NCBI GenBank assembly: GCA_012800995.1
Contig: JAAZIH010000199.1
Location: 1-9,094 of the forward strand
DNA: 9,094 nt
Direction: 5' to 3'
Source: Chloroflexota bacterium
Lineage (GTDB): Bacteria; Chloroflexota; Anaerolineae; Anaerolineales; Anaerolineaceae
The notes under the pieces were generated by a model, which saw nothing but the letters and a program-made list of their open reading frames with translations, searched no databases and was not told the DNA's origin. Of this stretch, positions 6,628-9,094 are shown one piece after another. How positions within the stretch are numbered: the first letter of the stretch is position 1; each line of letters begins with the position of its first letter. A program made the translations under genes and the position numbers.

Positions 6628-8879
6628 TTGGTATAACTTTAAAAAACTTCCAGGAACGGGCTGTTGATTTTCTTTTCGAAACGACCACCAACATCAATTC
6701 CAAGCCCAAAATTGTTTTAAAAAGTCCAACCGGCAGTGGCAAAACAGTTATCCTGATTGCTTATATTGAAAAGTATTTAACGTATCATGACGACACAGTT
6801 GTTTGCTGGCTTTGCCCAGGTAGAGGCAATCTTGAAGAACAATCCCGGGAAAAGATGCAACGATTCGCGCCCAGTCTAAAAACAGCCGATGTGCTTGATA
6901 TTATCAACAGTGGCTTTGAAGCCGGTACGACCTATTTCATCAACTGGGAAATGATAACCAAAAAAGGCAACCGGGCCCTCAACGAGAGCGAAAGAAAAAA
7001 CCTGTTTGAAAGAATTAGCGAAGCCCACCGCAAAAAACTCAATTTTCTAATCATCATCGATGAAGAACACCAAAACAACACCTCGAAAGCTGATGATGTC
7101 ATAAGCAGCATGAACGCGCTTTATGAAATCAGGGTTTCAGCCACGCCTAACAGAAGAGTGAGCGGGGAGTTCTACGAGATTGATGAATTGGATGTCATTG
7201 ATGAGGGTCTCATCACCCGTTTTATGTACATTAATGACGGTCTGGATCATGTAGAGATTGATGATTTGAGCCATGAAACAGATTTGCTCCTTGAAAAGGC
7301 TGATGAAGTGCGTAAACAAATCGCGCAGGCATATAAAGAAGAAGGAGAAAACATTCGCCCGCTCGTTTTGGTTCAATTTCCAAGTTTGAGCGATGCCTTA
7401 ATTGAACATGTTGAAAACAAGCTCAACGATATGGGCTATACCTACGAAAACAAACTTCTTGCCAGTTGGTTCAGCGCTGAAACGACTGCCGATAAAAAAG
7501 TGAATTCCAAAAAGTTAGGCAAGATCAACATCGGCACCACTGAAGCAGACGCCATCACCAAGGCTGATGCGTTGCCTGCTTTTATGTTGTTTAAGCAAGC
7601 CATTTCAACAGGTTGGGATTGCCCTCGGGCAAAGATTTTGGTTAAACTCCGTGAAAATATGTCTGAAGTGTTTGAGATTCAGACTCTGGGAAGGCTACGG
7701 CGGATGCCAAACGTCAGACATTATGGCAGAGATATTTTGGATTGCTCTTTTCTATACACCTTTGATGAAAAGTACAAGTTAGAGGTTATCAATGCGGGAA
7801 ATGCTTTTGAAACCCAACGGGTCTTTTTGAAGGATGAACCAAGGTCTATTACTTTAGTTAAAGAGTTACGCGATCAGGATGCCGATTTTGTTGACGAAAA
7901 AGCCATCAGAACAAGAGTTTTTGAGCATTTCAGGGGTGCTTACAACCTGACAGGCAAGAAAGATGATAACAAAGTTCGTATGGAAATCAGAGGGTTTGTT
8001 TTTGGGACAACGCTTAAACAAAGTTATCTGAAAGGCAAATTTTCTACTTTACGTTCAATAAATGAAGGAACAGCTGGCTCATATGGACAGTTAGACATCG
8101 TTGTCAATACACACAGCCATGGAATTGACCTCCAACATAATATTGACGCGCTCAAAAAATACATCGGACTAAGTTATAGTAAGACAAACCAGGTTCTTAA
8201 AACACTTTTCCTTAGAGATTTCGGGAATAGAAACTACAAGCTTCTCAATCTGAGTCTGCGGGAATATTACGCTTTTGTCATCAACAACATAGACCAACTG
8301 AAAGATGATTTTGCTAAAATTTCGAGTGACGCGAGAAATTATACCGCTCCGTTTAGCAAAACTGTCGACTTAAAAATCCCGCTTGAAGAACATTATCGCT
8401 ATTCGCCTTATGAAAAGCGCATCGATGAACTCGAAACAAATGTTTACAAAGGTTACAACAGCTCGATGATAACGGATTTCTTGCGGTCAAGCAGTGAGCG
8501 GCTTTTTGAGTGGTACTGTGAGAGAAACGAGAATGTTAAATACATTTACAAGAATGGTGACAGCGGTCAACAGTACTTATCGATAGTCTATACGGATGCC
8601 TTTTTCAAGCAACGACTCTTTTATCCTGACTATGTACTAAAGATGACAGATGGTTCAATCTGGCTTATTGAAACCAAAGGCGGAGAAAGACAAGGCGAAA
8701 GCGCGAATATAGATATTCAGGCAGAAAATAAATTTAAAGCCTTGAAGGATTTCGCCAAAAAACATAACTATAAATTTGGTTTCGTGCGTGATAAAGACAG
8801 CCGACTATATATCAATAACTCAGTTTACAGTGAAGACATGAATAATGACGCATGGGTGTTATTGGAGAATGTTTTTTAA
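6624..8879 (+). CDS. res: Type III R-M restriction subunit (Res): SF2 helicase plus PD-(D/E)XK nuclease
   Basis: A 751-residue ATP-dependent endonuclease subunit that should work only with Mod, using ATP to move or signal along DNA between two unmodified sites before cutting. Visible helicase motifs: Walker A SPTGSGKT (34-41), Walker B/motif II DEEH (146-149), motif III SATP (172-175), and motif VI QTLGRLRR (353-360) with its arginine fingers. The C-terminal nuclease core is YPD (667-669) followed by ETK (683-685), giving D669-x13-E683-x-K685 of the PD-(D/E)XK fold. It is shorter than the classical EcoP15I-type Res (about 970 residues), as in the compact Type III-like Res subfamily, but both engines are complete. 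ATG 6624 overlaps the mod stop as ATGA, so translation is probably coupled and the two subunits are made together. No frameshift is apparent. Confidence 0.93.
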   Translation: MIGITLKNFQERAVDFLFETTTNINSKPKIVLKSPTGSGKTVILIAYIEKYLTYHDDTVVCWLCPGRGNLEEQSREKMQRFAPSLKTADVLDIINSGFEAGTTYFINWEMITKKGNRALNESERKNLFERISEAHRKKLNFLIIIDEEHQNNTSKADDVISSMNALYEIRVSATPNRRVSGEFYEIDELDVIDEGLITRFMYINDGLDHVEIDDLSHETDLLLEKADEVRKQIAQAYKEEGENIRPLVLVQFPSLSDALIEHVENKLNDMGYTYENKLLASWFSAETTADKKVNSKKLGKINIGTTEADAITKADALPAFMLFKQAISTGWDCPRAKILVKLRENMSEVFEIQTLGRLRRMPNVRHYGRDILDCSFLYTFDEKYKLEVINAGNAFETQRVFLKDEPRSITLVKELRDQDADFVDEKAIRTRVFEHFRGAYNLTGKKDDNKVRMEIRGFVFGTTLKQSYLKGKFSTLRSINEGTAGSYGQLDIVVNTHSHGIDLQHNIDALKKYIGLSYSKTNQVLKTLFLRDFGNRNYKLLNLSLREYYAFVINNIDQLKDDFAKISSDARNYTAPFSKTVDLKIPLEEHYRYSPYEKRIDELETNVYKGYNSSMITDFLRSSSERLFEWYCERNENVKYIYKNGDSGQQYLSIVYTDAFFKQRLFYPDYVLKMTDGSIWLIETKGGERQGESANIDIQAENKFKALKDFAKKHNYKFGFVRDKDSRLYINNSVYSEDMNNDAWVLLENVF

Positions 8880-8986
8880 CAGATAAATACGATCCGAAAG
8901 CCCTCTTGCGCGACAGTAAATCAATAATGAGAGCCCAGGCGATGAACCGGCTCCCTATTGGCACAATCAATAAGGAGGTGATTTGA
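8852..8986 (+). CDS. Possible 44-residue small ORF
   Basis: ATG 8852 opens a 44-codon frame that overlaps the res 3' end by 28 nt and ends with TGA at 8984-8986, sharing its A with the ATG of the next gene (TGATG). The encoded peptide has a hydrophilic, ordinary-looking second half (for example DKYDPKALLRDSKS, 11-24). No ribosome binding site precedes ATG 8852; an internal start such as ATG 8927 is possible. I do not recognise it. It could be a real coupled small protein, a remnant of a longer gene, or chance. Confidence 0.25.
   Translation: MGVIGECFLTDKYDPKALLRDSKSIMRAQAMNRLPIGTINKEVI
8971..8982 (+). promoter_or_regulatory. Very strong Shine-Dalgarno sequence
   Basis: TAAGGAGGTGAT is complementary over 12 nt to the common 3' end of bacterial 16S rRNA (ATCACCTCCTTA). 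The GGAGG core ends 7 nt before ATG 8986, so it fixes the start of the last gene. Confidence 0.85.
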
Positions 8987-9094
8987 TGAAGCGTAGTATT
9001 GATATTAACTTAATAAACAGACACAAGCAAAACCTTGCTGTTCTTCTTGCCACGCTGATATTTCTCATGGCAATAGCGTTTAATCTCGCTCCGA
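8986..9094 (+). CDS. Partial gene, N-terminus of a membrane-anchored protein
   Basis: Only the first 36 codons lie in the window; the gene runs off the right end. The visible part begins MKRSIDINLINRHK, a basic stretch, followed by a hydrophobic segment at about residues 17-35 (LAVLLATLIFLMAIAFNLA). This fits an N-terminal signal anchor or the first transmembrane helix with the N-terminus in the cytoplasm. Nothing in the visible part identifies a family. The start is supported by the exceptional ribosome binding site at 8971-8982. It begins 107 nt after the res stop on the same strand; whether it belongs to the R-M operon is open. Confidence 0.75.
   Translation, partial: MKRSIDINLINRHKQNLAVLLATLIFLMAIAFNLAP

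Noticed and set aside
7137..7782. Minus-strand (7137-7376) and other-frame (7567-7782) ORFs within res
   Set aside because: They lie inside the well-supported res frame and show no motifs or ribosome binding sites.

Overview
The window reads as bacterial chromosome: a housekeeping core gene (guaA) with an accessory restriction-modification locus directly downstream. All genes I support lie on the + strand. The organism cannot be fixed from the sequence alone. guaA is clearly GC-richer (about 60-70% in the blocks I counted by hand) than everything to its right (about 30-48%), so the host genome is probably moderately GC-rich and the right-hand block was probably acquired. A Chloroflexota/Anaerolineae-like host is a weak guess, nothing more.

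Layout. 49-654: a small membrane protease of the CPBP (CAAX protease/bacteriocin-processing) family. 655-897: intergenic DNA with no recognisable gene. 898-2481: complete guaA, GMP synthase. 2564-8879: a co-directional four-gene block: (i) an AlbA_2/GHKL-like ATPase/winged-helix protein (2564-4021); (ii) an ORF6N-domain protein with a phospholipase-D-like C-terminus (4000-4896), overlapping the first gene by 22 nt; (iii) a Type III DNA methyltransferase Mod (4966-6627), apparently started at TTG; (iv) a Type III restriction subunit Res, an SF2 helicase plus PD-(D/E)XK nuclease (6624-8879), overlapping mod by 4 nt. 8852-8986 may hold a 44-codon small ORF, and 8986 to the window end is the start of a membrane-anchored protein behind an unusually complete Shine-Dalgarno sequence.

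How they work together. Mod and Res should form a Type III R-M complex: Mod recognises and methylates an asymmetric site, and Res translocates or signals on DNA and cuts it when two sites are unmodified. The two upstream genes are DNA-binding-type proteins often seen beside R-M loci. Overlaps and short gaps suggest they are expressed with the R-M genes, either as regulators or as extra effectors. That role is inference.

The most interesting observations are the four-gene module itself, an AT-rich central segment in mod that looks like a swapped target-recognition domain, a perfect 13-bp hairpin with a three-base loop inside the ORF6N gene, a nine-unit 12-bp tandem repeat forming the linker of the AlbA_2 protein, and the coupled small ORF/strong ribosome-binding site at the right edge.
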